64,000 bases of DNA, from NCBI RefSeq assembly GCF_003075075.1, contig NZ_QCYM01000004.1, positions 186,001 to 250,000 on the forward strand, read 5' to 3'. Positions 9,068-18,500 of this stretch are shown piece by piece. Under the pieces are notes generated by a model. The model was not told where the DNA came from, did no database searches, and worked only from the letters and a program-made list of their open reading frames with translations. Positions within the stretch are counted from its first letter, which is position 1. Every line of letters begins with the position of its first letter. The stretch comes from Labrenzia sp. 011 (GTDB taxonomy: Bacteria; Pseudomonadota; Alphaproteobacteria; Rhizobiales; Stappiaceae). The translations under genes were made by a program, and so were the position numbers.

Positions 9068-9835
9068 TCAGGCTGCTTCCACCAGCTCGGCGCGAATCTT
9101 CTCCGGCAGATAGGCCACGAGCATTTCCTTGATGAGGGCGGGGCTCTTGCTTTCCCGGATCTGGCACACGCCGTCGATGATCAGGGTCTGGTTGAGCTCG
9201 TCGACATCGAATTTCGCGTCGAGCTTGTCCACCAGCGGCAGACAGATGATGTTCGATATGAGCGCCCCATAGAGCGTCGTCAGAAGGGCGATGGCCATGG
9301 ACGGGCCGATGGCGGCCGGATCGTCCATGTTGGCCAGCATCTGCACCAGGCCGACCAGGGTACCGATCATGCCGAATGCCGGTGCGGAATCTCCCAGCGC
9401 CTTGAACACGCGCTTGCCTTCGGCGAGTCGCGAAAGCTGAAGATCACGCTCGCGTTCCATGGATTCCTTGATGAAATCGAGTTCGTATCCGTCGGCGACA
9501 TACTGGACGCCTTTTGCCAGCACGGGATCCGACACATCGACATTTTCCAGTCCGAGGGGACCGGATTTGCGGACGATCTCGCCAAGTGTGGTGATTTCGG
9601 AGATCAGATCGCGGGGACTTGCGTTGCGCCCGGCAAGGGCGACCTTGAACCCGGTCACGAAAGCCGCGGCGATGTCCGAAAGCTGAAACCTGATCAGCGT
9701 TGCGGCCAGACCGCCGCCGATCACGATCAGGATCGAGGGAACGTCAACGAATTGGCCGAAACTGCCGCCAAGAAAAATCGCGGTAACGACGATGCCGAAG
9801 GCACCAACTATTCCGATGAGGGTCGCCAGATCCAT
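9068..9835 (-). CDS. MotA/PomA/TolQ-ExbB-type proton channel subunit of the stator
   Basis: This 255-residue inner-membrane protein has four predicted membrane segments (two near the N-terminus, two at about residues 150-205) and a large cytoplasmic loop between them, as in PomA/MotA. Family blocks include IGGGLAATLIRF, RERDLQLSRLAEGKRVFKALG and PAFGMIGTLVGLVQMLANMDDPA. The ATG at 9835 gives the usual MDLATLIGIV start; a GTG nine bases upstream (9844) would only add MYR, and neither has a clear ribosome site. It is the first gene of a two-gene unit with the MotB homologue and would form a pentameric channel around the MotB dimer. The upstream 160 bases show no clear promoter to me. Confidence 0.9.
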   Translation of the reverse strand: MDLATLIGIVGAFGIVVTAIFLGGSFGQFVDVPSILIVIGGGLAATLIRFQLSDIAAAFVTGFKVALAGRNASPRDLISEITTLGEIVRKSGPLGLENVDVSDPVLAKGVQYVADGYELDFIKESMERERDLQLSRLAEGKRVFKALGDSAPAFGMIGTLVGLVQMLANMDDPAAIGPSMAIALLTTLYGALISNIICLPLVDKLDAKFDVDELNQTLIIDGVCQIRESKSPALIKEMLVAYLPEKIRAELVEAA

Positions 9836-10005
9836 TCTGTACACACACCAAGGTCTTCGGCTCTACAGCCATTGAAACTTGGACGCAGTGTAAGAGGACT
9901 ATGGCTAATCAAATCCTAATGCGGCGCGAAATCGGACGCCGGAAAGTAACTTTTCCGCGCCGAGCCGCATTTTTGCGCAGAAAAGCGCGGTGCCGGCGGC
10001 CGCAA

Positions 10006-11019
10006 TCAGGCGGCGCCGATCCGCAGCAGGTCGTGCAAATGGACAATGCCGACGGGGCGTCCGTCCGAGACGACGAACACGGAGGTGATCGCCAGGCTGT
10101 TCGCCAGTTCCAGTATGGAGGCGGACAGGGTGCTCGGCGACACGGTCTTCGGCGCCCGGGTCATGATCTCGCCGGCGGTCTTTTCCAGAAGGTTGGAAGA
10201 CACGTGGCGGCGCAAGTCACCGTCGGTGATGATGCCGATGAGCTGGTTCAGCTCGTCGGTGACACCAAGGACACCGAAGCCTTTCTGGGTCATGAGAACG
10301 ATGCCTTCGCTCATCAGGGCCGATTCAGGCATCAGCGGCATGCTGTCGCCGGTATGCATGATATCCTTGGCGGTCTTCAGGCTTGCGCCGAGCCGGCCGC
10401 CCGGATGGAAGACGCGGAAATCCTGTGCGGTGAAGCCGCGGCCTTCCAGCAGCGCGACGGCAAGCGCATCGCCGATGGCCAGCTGTATCAGCGCCGATGT
10501 CGTCGGGGCGAGGCCGTGCGGGCAGGCCTCCGCCACGCTCGGCAGCTTCAGCACCACATCGGCGGACCGGCCCAGGGTGCTGTCCTGACGGGAGGTGATG
10601 GCGACCAGAGGAACCTTGAAGCGCCTCGTGTAGCCGACGATGCTCGCGAGCTCCTGGGTTTCCCCGGACCAGGAAAGGGCGAGAACGACATCGCTTTCGG
10701 TGATCATGCCCAGATCGCCGTGGCTTGCCTCGCTGGCATGCACGAAAAACGCCGGCGTTCCGGTGGATGCCAGGCTGGCGGCCAGCTTGACGCCGATATG
10801 GCCGCTCTTGCCAACGCCGGTGACGATGACCCGGCCCCTGCTGTTGCGAATGAGATCGAAGGTCTGCTGGAACGGCCCGGCAAGGCCGTTTTTCAGGGCC
10901 GCCCGAACCGCACTCAGACCGGCAATTTCCGTTTCCAGGGTGCGCTCGGCGGAAACCAGGCAAAGCGACGTCATGTCCACGTCTTCGTCAGAGATGGGAT
11001 CGGGCAAGGGGTTTGTCAT
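10006..11019 (-). CDS. kdsD: Arabinose-5-phosphate isomerase KdsD (KpsF/GutQ family)
   Basis: This 337-residue enzyme interconverts D-ribulose-5-phosphate and D-arabinose-5-phosphate, the first step towards Kdo of lipopolysaccharide. It has an SIS sugar-isomerase domain (about residues 50-185, with VGKSGHIGVKLAASL and ALSWSGETQEL) followed by two CBS domains (about 215-270 and 285-335, with GIVLMTQKGFGVLGV and SVFVVSDGRPVGIVHLHDLL). Length and order match KdsD/KpsF exactly. It runs on the minus strand and is divergent from the outer-membrane protein gene at 11213, with a 193-base shared gap. No other lipopolysaccharide gene is near, so it is probably the housekeeping copy, but KpsF or GutQ roles cannot be excluded. 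Confidence 0.93.
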   Translation of the reverse strand: MTNPLPDPISDEDVDMTSLCLVSAERTLETEIAGLSAVRAALKNGLAGPFQQTFDLIRNSRGRVIVTGVGKSGHIGVKLAASLASTGTPAFFVHASEASHGDLGMITESDVVLALSWSGETQELASIVGYTRRFKVPLVAITSRQDSTLGRSADVVLKLPSVAEACPHGLAPTTSALIQLAIGDALAVALLEGRGFTAQDFRVFHPGGRLGASLKTAKDIMHTGDSMPLMPESALMSEGIVLMTQKGFGVLGVTDELNQLIGIITDGDLRRHVSSNLLEKTAGEIMTRAPKTVSPSTLSASILELANSLAITSVFVVSDGRPVGIVHLHDLLRIGAA

Positions 11020-11155
11020 CTGTTTGATCTTATTGTTCCTGATCGTACTAGCTCTAGGCTACTCCCCGTGCCGGATCAAGAAGCCGCCATTCATTAAATG
11101 GATTTAATCGATAAAGTTGTTTCCCCATGCCAATTTGCGACAAGGAAACGAAGCA

Positions 11156-11163
11156 TTAACCAT
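11156..11163 (+). promoter_or_regulatory. Candidate CtrA half-site (TTAACCAT)
   Basis: The bases TTAACCAT lie 50 bases upstream of the outer-membrane protein start at 11213. This octamer is the usual CtrA half-site of alphaproteobacteria. A nearby TTAA-N6-TTAA at 11095-11108 misses the N7 spacing. It is a short motif that occurs by chance, so this is a suggestion only; similar boxes lie before two other envelope genes in the window. Confidence 0.3.
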
Positions 11164-11212
11164 CCTTCGTCAGTTTGATCAGGTTCCTGAAACCGACCGG
11201 TTCTGACTGTTC

Positions 11213-12679
11213 ATGCGCGGCGTCCTGCTCCTTTTAATCTGTTCTGCCTGTCTGCAGGTCCTGCCGGCGGCCGCCCAGACGTCCACGTCCGATTTGCGGG
11301 GCGTGAGCAATCCTGCCGACCCGCTGGGCGCGGAAGAGGCCGGGGATGTGGCTGTGCAGGGCACGGCGCGCAATCCCACGCAGGCCGATGTCTTTCCGCT
11401 TCGGGGCACGTTCAACAGCGCAGAGGCGGAAACCGGGTCGAGCGGCCTTGGCACCAACGGCCGGGTTCAGCCCGTCAGATCCTTCTCTGACCGCCTGGCT
11501 GCAGTCAATCGGGCGGTTCCCCTGCCGGAAACCCTGGCCGACACGGCCGTTTTCGACGGCGACACCGAATTCGATGCGGCCGAGGGGATCCGTCTGGGCT
11601 CTTTCACCCTGACGCCGCAGCTCACGGTGTCCTCCGGCTGGACGGACAACACTGCCGGAGCGGCCAACGGCACCTCGGGCGGTTTCTACAGCCTGTCGCC
11701 GGATGTCGCGCTGACATCGGGCTGGTCGCGGCACCAGTTCGACATGTCCCTGCGCGGAACCTTCACCGGCTATCCGGAGTCCCCTGACGACAACGATACG
11801 TCCGTCACGGCGGCAGCCAATCTGCGCCTGGACATCAGCGAGGCGACCCAGGTGAACACCGGACTGGCCTATTCCTATGCGCGGGAAGACGACAGCAGCG
11901 CGGAATCCACCTCCGGCACCGACAATGTCCAGACGCTTTCGGGTACCCTGGGCGCCACAAGGGCCATCGGCCTGGTAGCGGCCACCGCGTCCGTGGGTGC
12001 GGAGCGCAACATTTACACCTCCGACGGGGGCAGCTCCGAAAGCGGGCGGGACAATACGCTCTATTCGACAACCCTGCGGCTGGACGGCAATACGGGGAGC
12101 GTCCTGTCGCCCTTCGTGGAGGGATCCCTTCTGTTGCGGCGCTATGACCAGACCTGCAGCGACAGTCTTTGCGAAAAGCGCGACGCCAACGGCTATCAGC
12201 TCCGCGGCGGTCTGACCGTGGCTTCCGGGCCGAAGATCACCGGCGAACTCGGCGCGGGCTGGCGGATCGAGGACATCGAGGACAGCAGGCTGGAGAACCT
12301 GTCCGGACTCGTGGTGGACGGCTCTCTGGTATGGTCACCGAGCCGCCTGACAACCGTCACGGCGGGTGTGGGAACCAGCTTCGATTCGACGGACATCGAC
12401 GGAGCCAGCGGGTCGATCATCTATTCCGGAGATATCCGCCTGGCCCATGCCTTCAGCGACCGTCTGGTCGCGGAGACGGGCCTGGGATACAGTTATCGCA
12501 CCTATCAGGGCGTTTCGATCGAGGAAAGCACCCTGACCGGGCTCGGCGGGCTGACATTCGCGCTGACCCGCAATGTGGCACTGACCGCCGATTACACCCA
12601 CAGCCGCTTCGACAGTTCCCAGTCCGGCAGCGACTATACGGAAAATGCGGTTGAAGCGGGCCTGAGATTCCGGCATTAA
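11213..12679 (+). CDS. Outer-membrane beta-barrel protein (BBP2-like)
   Basis: This 488-residue protein has a signal peptide (MRGVLLLLICSACLQVLPAAAQ) and, after an acidic unstructured stretch of about 110 residues, a region of alternating hydrophobic strands that looks like a 12-16 strand barrel (about residues 130-488). Strand-like units such as GLAYSYAREDDSSAES, SLLLRRYDQTC and GLGYSYRTYQGVSIEE are visible, and the chain ends in EAGLRFRH, a typical aromatic barrel end. It contains two cysteines close together (TCSDSLC) that could form a disulfide in an external loop. It resembles uncharacterised alphaproteobacterial barrels. It is followed by MltB after 76 bases. Function is unknown; an envelope-structural or export role is inferred. 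Confidence 0.8.
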   Translation: MRGVLLLLICSACLQVLPAAAQTSTSDLRGVSNPADPLGAEEAGDVAVQGTARNPTQADVFPLRGTFNSAEAETGSSGLGTNGRVQPVRSFSDRLAAVNRAVPLPETLADTAVFDGDTEFDAAEGIRLGSFTLTPQLTVSSGWTDNTAGAANGTSGGFYSLSPDVALTSGWSRHQFDMSLRGTFTGYPESPDDNDTSVTAAANLRLDISEATQVNTGLAYSYAREDDSSAESTSGTDNVQTLSGTLGATRAIGLVAATASVGAERNIYTSDGGSSESGRDNTLYSTTLRLDGNTGSVLSPFVEGSLLLRRYDQTCSDSLCEKRDANGYQLRGGLTVASGPKITGELGAGWRIEDIEDSRLENLSGLVVDGSLVWSPSRLTTVTAGVGTSFDSTDIDGASGSIIYSGDIRLAHAFSDRLVAETGLGYSYRTYQGVSIEESTLTGLGGLTFALTRNVALTADYTHSRFDSSQSGSDYTENAVEAGLRFRH

Positions 12680-12690
12680 CGGTACGGTAA
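12676..12690 (+). promoter_or_regulatory. Candidate CtrA box (TTAA-N7-GTAA)
   Basis: The spacing and sequence TTAA, seven bases, GTAA match the CtrA consensus TTAA-N7-TTAA at seven of eight positions. The box overlaps the stop codon of the preceding barrel gene and lies 65 bases before the transglycosylase start at 12756. No experimental or comparative support is available here. Confidence 0.3.
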
Positions 12691-12755
12691 CCTAAACAGG
12701 ACCATTGATGGTGCGGGGGCAGAAGCAAATACGGAACGGGCTGAAGGAGGCCCTG

Positions 12756-14027
12756 ATGCGGATACCTATGCGTCACTCAGCAAACGTCAATTTCTCTGCG
12801 CCCTTCGACAGGACACGGAAAGCCCTCCTGTCGCGTTTTCTCTGCATGGTGCTGCTGACAGGCGGACTGATCGCCTCGTCCCTGCCGGCCCGGGCGGATG
12901 CGGGCTTCAAGCGCTTCATTTCCGATTTCTGGCCGACGGCCAAGGCGGCGGGGATCTCCTCGCAGACCTACAATGCCGTATTCTCGGGCATGGAGCCGGA
13001 CGAAGACACGCTGCGGCTGATGAGCAAGCAATCGGAATTCGTCAAGCCGATCTGGGACTATCTCGACAGTGCGGTGTCCGAGGATCGGGTCGAGAAGGGC
13101 CGCAAGCTTCTGAAGGAATACGGACCGGTCCTGCGGCAGATCGAGGCGCGCTATGGGGTCGACCGCGAGGCGGTGCTGGCAATCTGGGGCATGGAAACCA
13201 ATTACGGCGGCTTCATGGGCCGCCACAATGTGGTGCAGGCACTGGCGACGCTGGCCTACGCCGCGCCGCGCCGCAAGAGCTTCTGGCAAAAGGAACTGGT
13301 CACTGCGCTCGGCATCGTCCAGGCCGGACATGTGCGCTTTCAGGACATGGAAGGTTCCTGGGCGGGCGCCATGGGGCATACGCAGTTCATGCCGTCCAGC
13401 TGGAAGGCCTATGCGGCCGACTACGATGGCGACGGCCGGAGGGATATCTGGACCTCCATTCCGGACGCCCTGGCCTCCACGGCGGCCTATCTGCGCAAGC
13501 ACGGCTGGCAGACCGGCAAGACATGGGGCTACGAGGTCAAGCTGCCGGCCGGTTTCGACTATCACCTGGCTGATGGCGACAAGACGCTGACCCTGGGCGA
13601 ATGGAGCCGGTACGGCATCCGCCGGTCGAACGGCAAGGGCTTTCCCCGGCCGTCGGACAACGCCATTCTGGTTCTGCCGGCCGGTGCCAACGGTCCGGCC
13701 TTCCTGATGCTGCGCAATTTCTACGTGATCAAGCGCTACAACAATGCGACCGCCTATGCCCTCGGGGTCGGCCTTCTGGCGGACCGGATCATCGGCGGCG
13801 GCACGCTGGAAGGCGACTGGTCGCGGGAGCATATGCCGCTCAACCGTTCCGAGACGGCGGAACTTCAGGCGCTTCTCAACCGCCGCGGATTTTCCGTGGG
13901 CACTGCCGACGGCAAGATCGGACCGGCGACCCGCCGGGGCATCCGTGCCTATCAGAGTTCCAGGGGGCTTGTTCCGGACGGCTATGCCTCCGTGGTTCTG
14001 CTGGCGCATCTGAAGATGGACGGGTAA
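12756..14027 (+). CDS. Lytic murein transglycosylase, MltB family, with peptidoglycan-binding domain
   Basis: This 423-residue periplasmic enzyme cleaves peptidoglycan glycan strands, forming 1,6-anhydro ends. The ATG at 12756 has AGGAGG at 12745-12750, five bases upstream, and was preferred over ATG 12705. The N-terminus MRIPMRHS leads into a signal peptide ending near LPARADAG, with no lipobox, so the protein is probably soluble rather than lipid-anchored. The SLT_2/MltB catalytic domain covers about residues 45-340; the catalytic glutamate sits in IWGMETNYGGFMG, and AMGHTQFMPSSWKAYA is the second family block. A PG_binding_1 domain (about 360-420, LQALLNRRGFSVGTADGKIG) closes the protein. 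It is followed 36 bases later by the DUF459 gene, so both may be cotranscribed. Confidence 0.93.
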   Translation: MRIPMRHSANVNFSAPFDRTRKALLSRFLCMVLLTGGLIASSLPARADAGFKRFISDFWPTAKAAGISSQTYNAVFSGMEPDEDTLRLMSKQSEFVKPIWDYLDSAVSEDRVEKGRKLLKEYGPVLRQIEARYGVDREAVLAIWGMETNYGGFMGRHNVVQALATLAYAAPRRKSFWQKELVTALGIVQAGHVRFQDMEGSWAGAMGHTQFMPSSWKAYAADYDGDGRRDIWTSIPDALASTAAYLRKHGWQTGKTWGYEVKLPAGFDYHLADGDKTLTLGEWSRYGIRRSNGKGFPRPSDNAILVLPAGANGPAFLMLRNFYVIKRYNNATAYALGVGLLADRIIGGGTLEGDWSREHMPLNRSETAELQALLNRRGFSVGTADGKIGPATRRGIRAYQSSRGLVPDGYASVVLLAHLKMDG

Positions 14028-14063
14028 AGTCGGTCTGAAACCCATTTCCGTCTGGAGCCCGGT

Positions 14064-15362
14064 GTGACCATCCGAACCCGGAAATACAGAGCCAGCCAGA
14101 CTTCGCGGTTGCCTGCAGGTCTGGCGATCGCTCTTTGCCTTGTTCTCTTGAGCGGGGGGGCTCCCGCCGCCCTGGCGCAGGATGCGCGGGGCGGGGACAT
14201 CGTCGTCGCGCAGAACGGTTTTCTCGGTGGCTTCAATCCCTTTGCACCGCTGCAACGGCTCTTCGGCGGTGGACGGGAGCGCAAGCCTGTACAGAAGAAG
14301 TCGACCGACAAGGCGAGGCCCAGGGTCTCCCGGCCGGCGGGAACTGCGCCCAGGTTCGAGATCATGCCGAAAGACCCGGACGCAGGGCTGATCCTTGTGG
14401 TCGGCGACCGGATGGCGCGTGGCGTCGCGGACGGCCTCAAGTACACGCTGGCGGACAAGCCGCAGATCCGCGTCGAGGCAGTGACGGAAGACAAGGCGGG
14501 CCTTGCCGGCGACAATGCGCCGGACTGGGCCGCCCGGGTGCTGTCCAGGATCCGCGGCGCGGACGTCAAGGCGGTGGTGGTGATGATCGGCCGGGAGGAT
14601 ATCGGCAAGCCCTTTCCGGGTGAACCGCCGGTGGAATTCATGACCGCGGAGTGGCTGGACACCTACCGCAGGAAGGTCGATGCGCTGGTGCGCGTGGTCC
14701 GGCAGGAGAGAAAGCCGCTCGTCTGGGCGGGTCTGCCGCCGACGAACCAGGAACTCCTCAACGGCGATTTCACCCAGCTCAACTCTATTTTCCAGAGTGC
14801 CGCCGAAGACCGGCGGGTCCGCTACGTGGATATCTGGGACATCTTCCTGGCCAGTGACGGCAGCTATTCCTCCTACGGGCCGGATGTGGACGGCAAGAAC
14901 GCCAGGCTGCGGGCGAACAACCGGATCGATTTCACCTGGGCCGGCTACCGCAAGGTGGCGTTCTTCGTGGAACGGGAGCTGTCCCGCCTTCTGGGCGGCT
15001 ACGGCGGTCTGGCGTTCGAGGGCGTCGAGGACGACCCGAACTTCATCGTTCTGACCGGCCGCACGACCTCGCCGGAAACCCTGCTGCTGGGCGGCGAGGA
15101 CGACGCGGAGATGGACCGGGACAGCGCGGCCTACAATCTTTTCGTCGCCGGAAAGCCGTTGCCGCCGGTCCCCGGCCGCGTCGACGATCCGCGCCTGCCG
15201 GTGGCGGGCGCTTCGGAGCTCGGGGAAGTGCCACCGGTCGAGGAAAAAACATCGCTTTCGCTCACGCCGTCGGTCACAGGTCTGCACGTCCCCTTTTCGG
15301 AATCGTCCAGCGCCGGTGAAGGGGGGCGGATTTCAGTCACTCTGCAGCCGTCCGGTCAGTGA
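14064..15362 (+). CDS. DUF459 periplasmic SGNH-fold protein, probable non-catalytic variant
   Basis: This 432-residue protein starts at GTG 14064 with a basic N-terminus and a signal peptide ending near AALAQD. Residues about 105-315 form an SGNH/GDSL-like alpha/beta domain of the DUF459 family. The usual catalytic residues are not seen: block I reads VVGDRMARG (Arg116 where GDSL enzymes have Ser), block III reads IGREDI instead of GxND, and the block V His is replaced by Asp289 in NRIDFTWAG. A proline-rich C-terminal tail of about 110 residues follows. Other DUF459 proteins may share part of this, so loss of catalysis is an inference. Position after MltB suggests a role in the cell wall or its polysaccharides, perhaps as a binding protein. 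Confidence 0.8.
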   Translation: MTIRTRKYRASQTSRLPAGLAIALCLVLLSGGAPAALAQDARGGDIVVAQNGFLGGFNPFAPLQRLFGGGRERKPVQKKSTDKARPRVSRPAGTAPRFEIMPKDPDAGLILVVGDRMARGVADGLKYTLADKPQIRVEAVTEDKAGLAGDNAPDWAARVLSRIRGADVKAVVVMIGREDIGKPFPGEPPVEFMTAEWLDTYRRKVDALVRVVRQERKPLVWAGLPPTNQELLNGDFTQLNSIFQSAAEDRRVRYVDIWDIFLASDGSYSSYGPDVDGKNARLRANNRIDFTWAGYRKVAFFVERELSRLLGGYGGLAFEGVEDDPNFIVLTGRTTSPETLLLGGEDDAEMDRDSAAYNLFVAGKPLPPVPGRVDDPRLPVAGASELGEVPPVEEKTSLSLTPSVTGLHVPFSESSSAGEGGRISVTLQPSGQ

Positions 15363-15526
15363 GGGTCTGAAATGGTGTCAGCACCGCAACATCCTGATCA
15401 GAAACCGCGACTGGCGCGCTTCTGATGCCTCCATCCATATACGCGAGCCCGAGGTCGGTACGGGAGTCGAGACGCATGGCCTCTAAATGGCGGCTACACG
15501 TTTCAGGGGCGCTGACTGTCCCAGAG

Positions 15527-18500
15527 CTAGAACCTTGCGGCCATTCTGGCACTGAAGGCATGATTCTGGGCATTGATGCCGAGATCGCCGTTGTAACCGG
15601 CAGTGAGGTTAATGTTTTGGCCGAAATCGAGGTCGATACCCGCCTGGATCAGAACTGTGTCACTGTCCAGCGGCAGGCCCGTGATCTCGAACGGATCGCC
15701 GCCGGAGTCGAAACGCATGATTGAAGTGGCATCGCGATCGCCGAAGGCATGCTGCCAGGCGAGAGAGCCGGTGAGGGTGGCGGTGAAAGTGTCGCCTGCA
15801 GCCACCTGCCGCTCGGTGCGAAGACCGAGGCTGGTGATGCCGAGAGTCTGCGATGCGGCGGCAACGGAGAGCGCCGCCGCGCCACCCGTCTCGGTGAAGC
15901 TGTCGTTGCTCTGATGGATCAGGGCCGCGCCTGCGAAGGGCTCGAACCGGGCAATCTGTGTATTGACGGTAAAGCCGGCCTCGGCGAAGAGCTGCGCAGT
16001 GGCTGCGGAATAGTCCGCGCTTAACGTGTTGTGCAGCGTTCCGGCGGTCACGCTCCGGCTGGTCGAGACATCGTGCCAGGAATAGCTGGCACCGGCCCGC
16101 AGCCCCAGGGCATTGAGCTGATTGCCGGCATAGGCGCCGAGCGTGTAGCTGTCCGCACTGCCTGACGATGCACGGGCATCGACATCGAAGCTGGTGTTGC
16201 CGTAGCCTGCTATCACGCCGCCGCGCCAGCCGTCGAAGAGGCTGGCGTCCACGCCCATGAAGAAGCCGCCGCTGACATGGTCCATGGTGCCTGCATTGCC
16301 ATCGCCCTTGCTCCGGCCCCAGTTGCCATAGGCCTGTCCCCAGGCGTAGGTGTCGTCGCCCGGCACAGCCGGTGCTTCGCCTTCGCCGTTGAAAGCTATC
16401 ATCTGCATTTCGCCGGAAGCGATGCTGTCGAAGGCCGTACGGATGCGATCGCCAACGGCATCGCGGGCGAGACTGCTCTGCTGGATCATCAGGGTGTTCA
16501 CGGAGGCCTGGACTTCGCCCGAGAGACTGTCGAAGGCGGCACGGGCGTCGGTCTCTCCGAGCACACTCACAGCGTCATACACCGCATTGCCGGAACCGAG
16601 CGTGTCGAGAGCACCTGCCGTTGCGCGCTGGTTCGGCGTCATGGCAAAGGTGGTGAACAAGAAGTCGTTGCGAAACAGCTTCAGGTAAACGTTGTTGGCG
16701 TCATAGCTGAGGGACGCGTCCAGGAAGGCGAAGGTATCGGTGACCGAGCCAAAGGTGCCGGTGACACCCGTGTTGGCGGTGAGCATCGTGTAGGTGGTCG
16801 CGACAGAATAGGTGGAACCATCGTCCGTGCCGTTTTCCGGCGAGACGCTGACTGTCGCGCCGCTGTCGATAGTAACAGTGCCCGTGGCAACGATCCTGTC
16901 GGAATTTCCGTTCTTGTCGACTTCGACGGCGTAGGTGGAGCCGGAGGCGAAACTTGTGTTGCCGCTGATATTCAATGTGCCAATGGAATTGCCTGGAGCA
17001 ATGGTGCTGCCGGACTTTGCGGTCACCGAACCGACCGTGCCGGAGCCGCCAAGTGTGCCCCCGTTCAAGGTAATGTCGCCAGTGCTGCCGTTGACCGTCA
17101 GCACTCCGCTCCAGACCGTCGTGCCGCCGGTGTAGCTGTTGGTGCCGATAAGGGTCAGTGTCCCGGCACCGGACTTGGTGAGACTGCCGGTCCCGGAGAT
17201 TTCTCCACCGTAGCTCAGCGCATCGGAGCGATTGAAGATCAGGGCGCTGTTGTTGGTGACATCGCCTGAGAAGCTGCCGCTCGTGCCACCATCACCGACC
17301 TGGAGCGTGCCGGCCGTGACCGTCGTGCCGCCGGTATGTGTGTTGGTGCCGGTAAGGGTCAGTGTCCCGGCACCGGACTTGGTGAGACTGCCGGTGCCGG
17401 AGATTTCTCCACCGTAGCTCAGCGCATCGGAGCGATTGAAGATCAGGGCGCTGTTGTTGGTGACATCGCCTGAGAAGCTGCCGCTCGTGCCACCATCACC
17501 GACCTGGAGCGTGCCGGCCGTGACCGTCGTGCCGCCGGTATGTGTGTTGGTGCCGGTAAGGGTCAGTGTCCCGGCACCGGACTTGGTGAGACTGCCGGTG
17601 CCGGAGATTTCTCCACCGTAGCTCAGCGCATCGGAGCGATTGAAGATCAGGGCGCCGTTGTTGGTGACGTCGCCTGAGAGGCTGCCGCTCGTGCCACCAT
17701 CACCGACCTGCAGCGTGCCGGCCGTGACCGTCGTGCCGCCGGTATGTGTGTTGGTGCCGGTAAGGGTCAGTGTCCCGACACCGGATTTGGTGAGACTGCC
17801 GGTGCCGGAGATTTCTCCGCCATAGCTCATTGCATCTGAGCGATTGAAGATCAGGGCGCCGTTGTTGGTCACATCGCCTGAGAAGCTGCCGCTCGTGCCA
17901 CCATCACCGACCTGCAGCGTACCGGCCGTGACCGTCGTGCCGCCGGTATGTGTGTTGGTGCCGGTAAGGGTCAGCGTCCCGGCACCGGATTTGGTGAGAC
18001 TGCCGGTGCCGGAGATTTCTCCACCGTAGCTCAGCGCATCGGAGCGATTGAAGATCAGGGCGCCGTTGTTGGTGACGTCGCCTGAGAGGCTGCCGCTCGT
18101 GCCACCATCACCGACCTGCAGCGTGCCGGCCGTGACCGTCGTGCCGCCGGTGTAGCTGTTGGTGCCTGTCAGTTTTGTCGTTCCGGAGAGGACACTGATT
18201 GATCCGTCGCCACTGATGTCGGCATCGAATGTGTAATTCGTGTCCGTGTGATTAAAGACAATCTCGCCGTCACCCGCCCCAAAGGCAATAACTCCCGGAG
18301 CAAAGATGCCAGCCGCAATGGCTGTGTCGCCGGAGGCCGAACCAATGTTGAGCGTACCGGTCGAACCGGCCTGGCTGGCAAGGGTTACCGTTCCCGAAGC
18401 GTTCACAGTGCCCCCTGCGGACAGGGTGAGGGCCCCTGCACCGGCATCGCCCACGGTGAGGCCTGAGGAGTTCGTCCAGGTGGAGCCGGTGCCGGTTACC

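Noticed and set aside
12777-15287. Open frame of about 836 codons on the minus strand opposite the MltB and DUF459 genes
   Set aside because: It is a His/Arg/Gln-rich shadow of well-supported plus-strand genes.
17232-18029. Four 61-codon plus-strand frames with nearly the same protein, spaced 204 bases apart
   Set aside because: They are the reverse-strand reading of the autotransporter repeats, not separate genes.
17118-18137. Possible CRISPR array because of regular repeats
   Set aside because: Units are 204 bp, contiguous, without unique spacers, and lie within a coding sequence.
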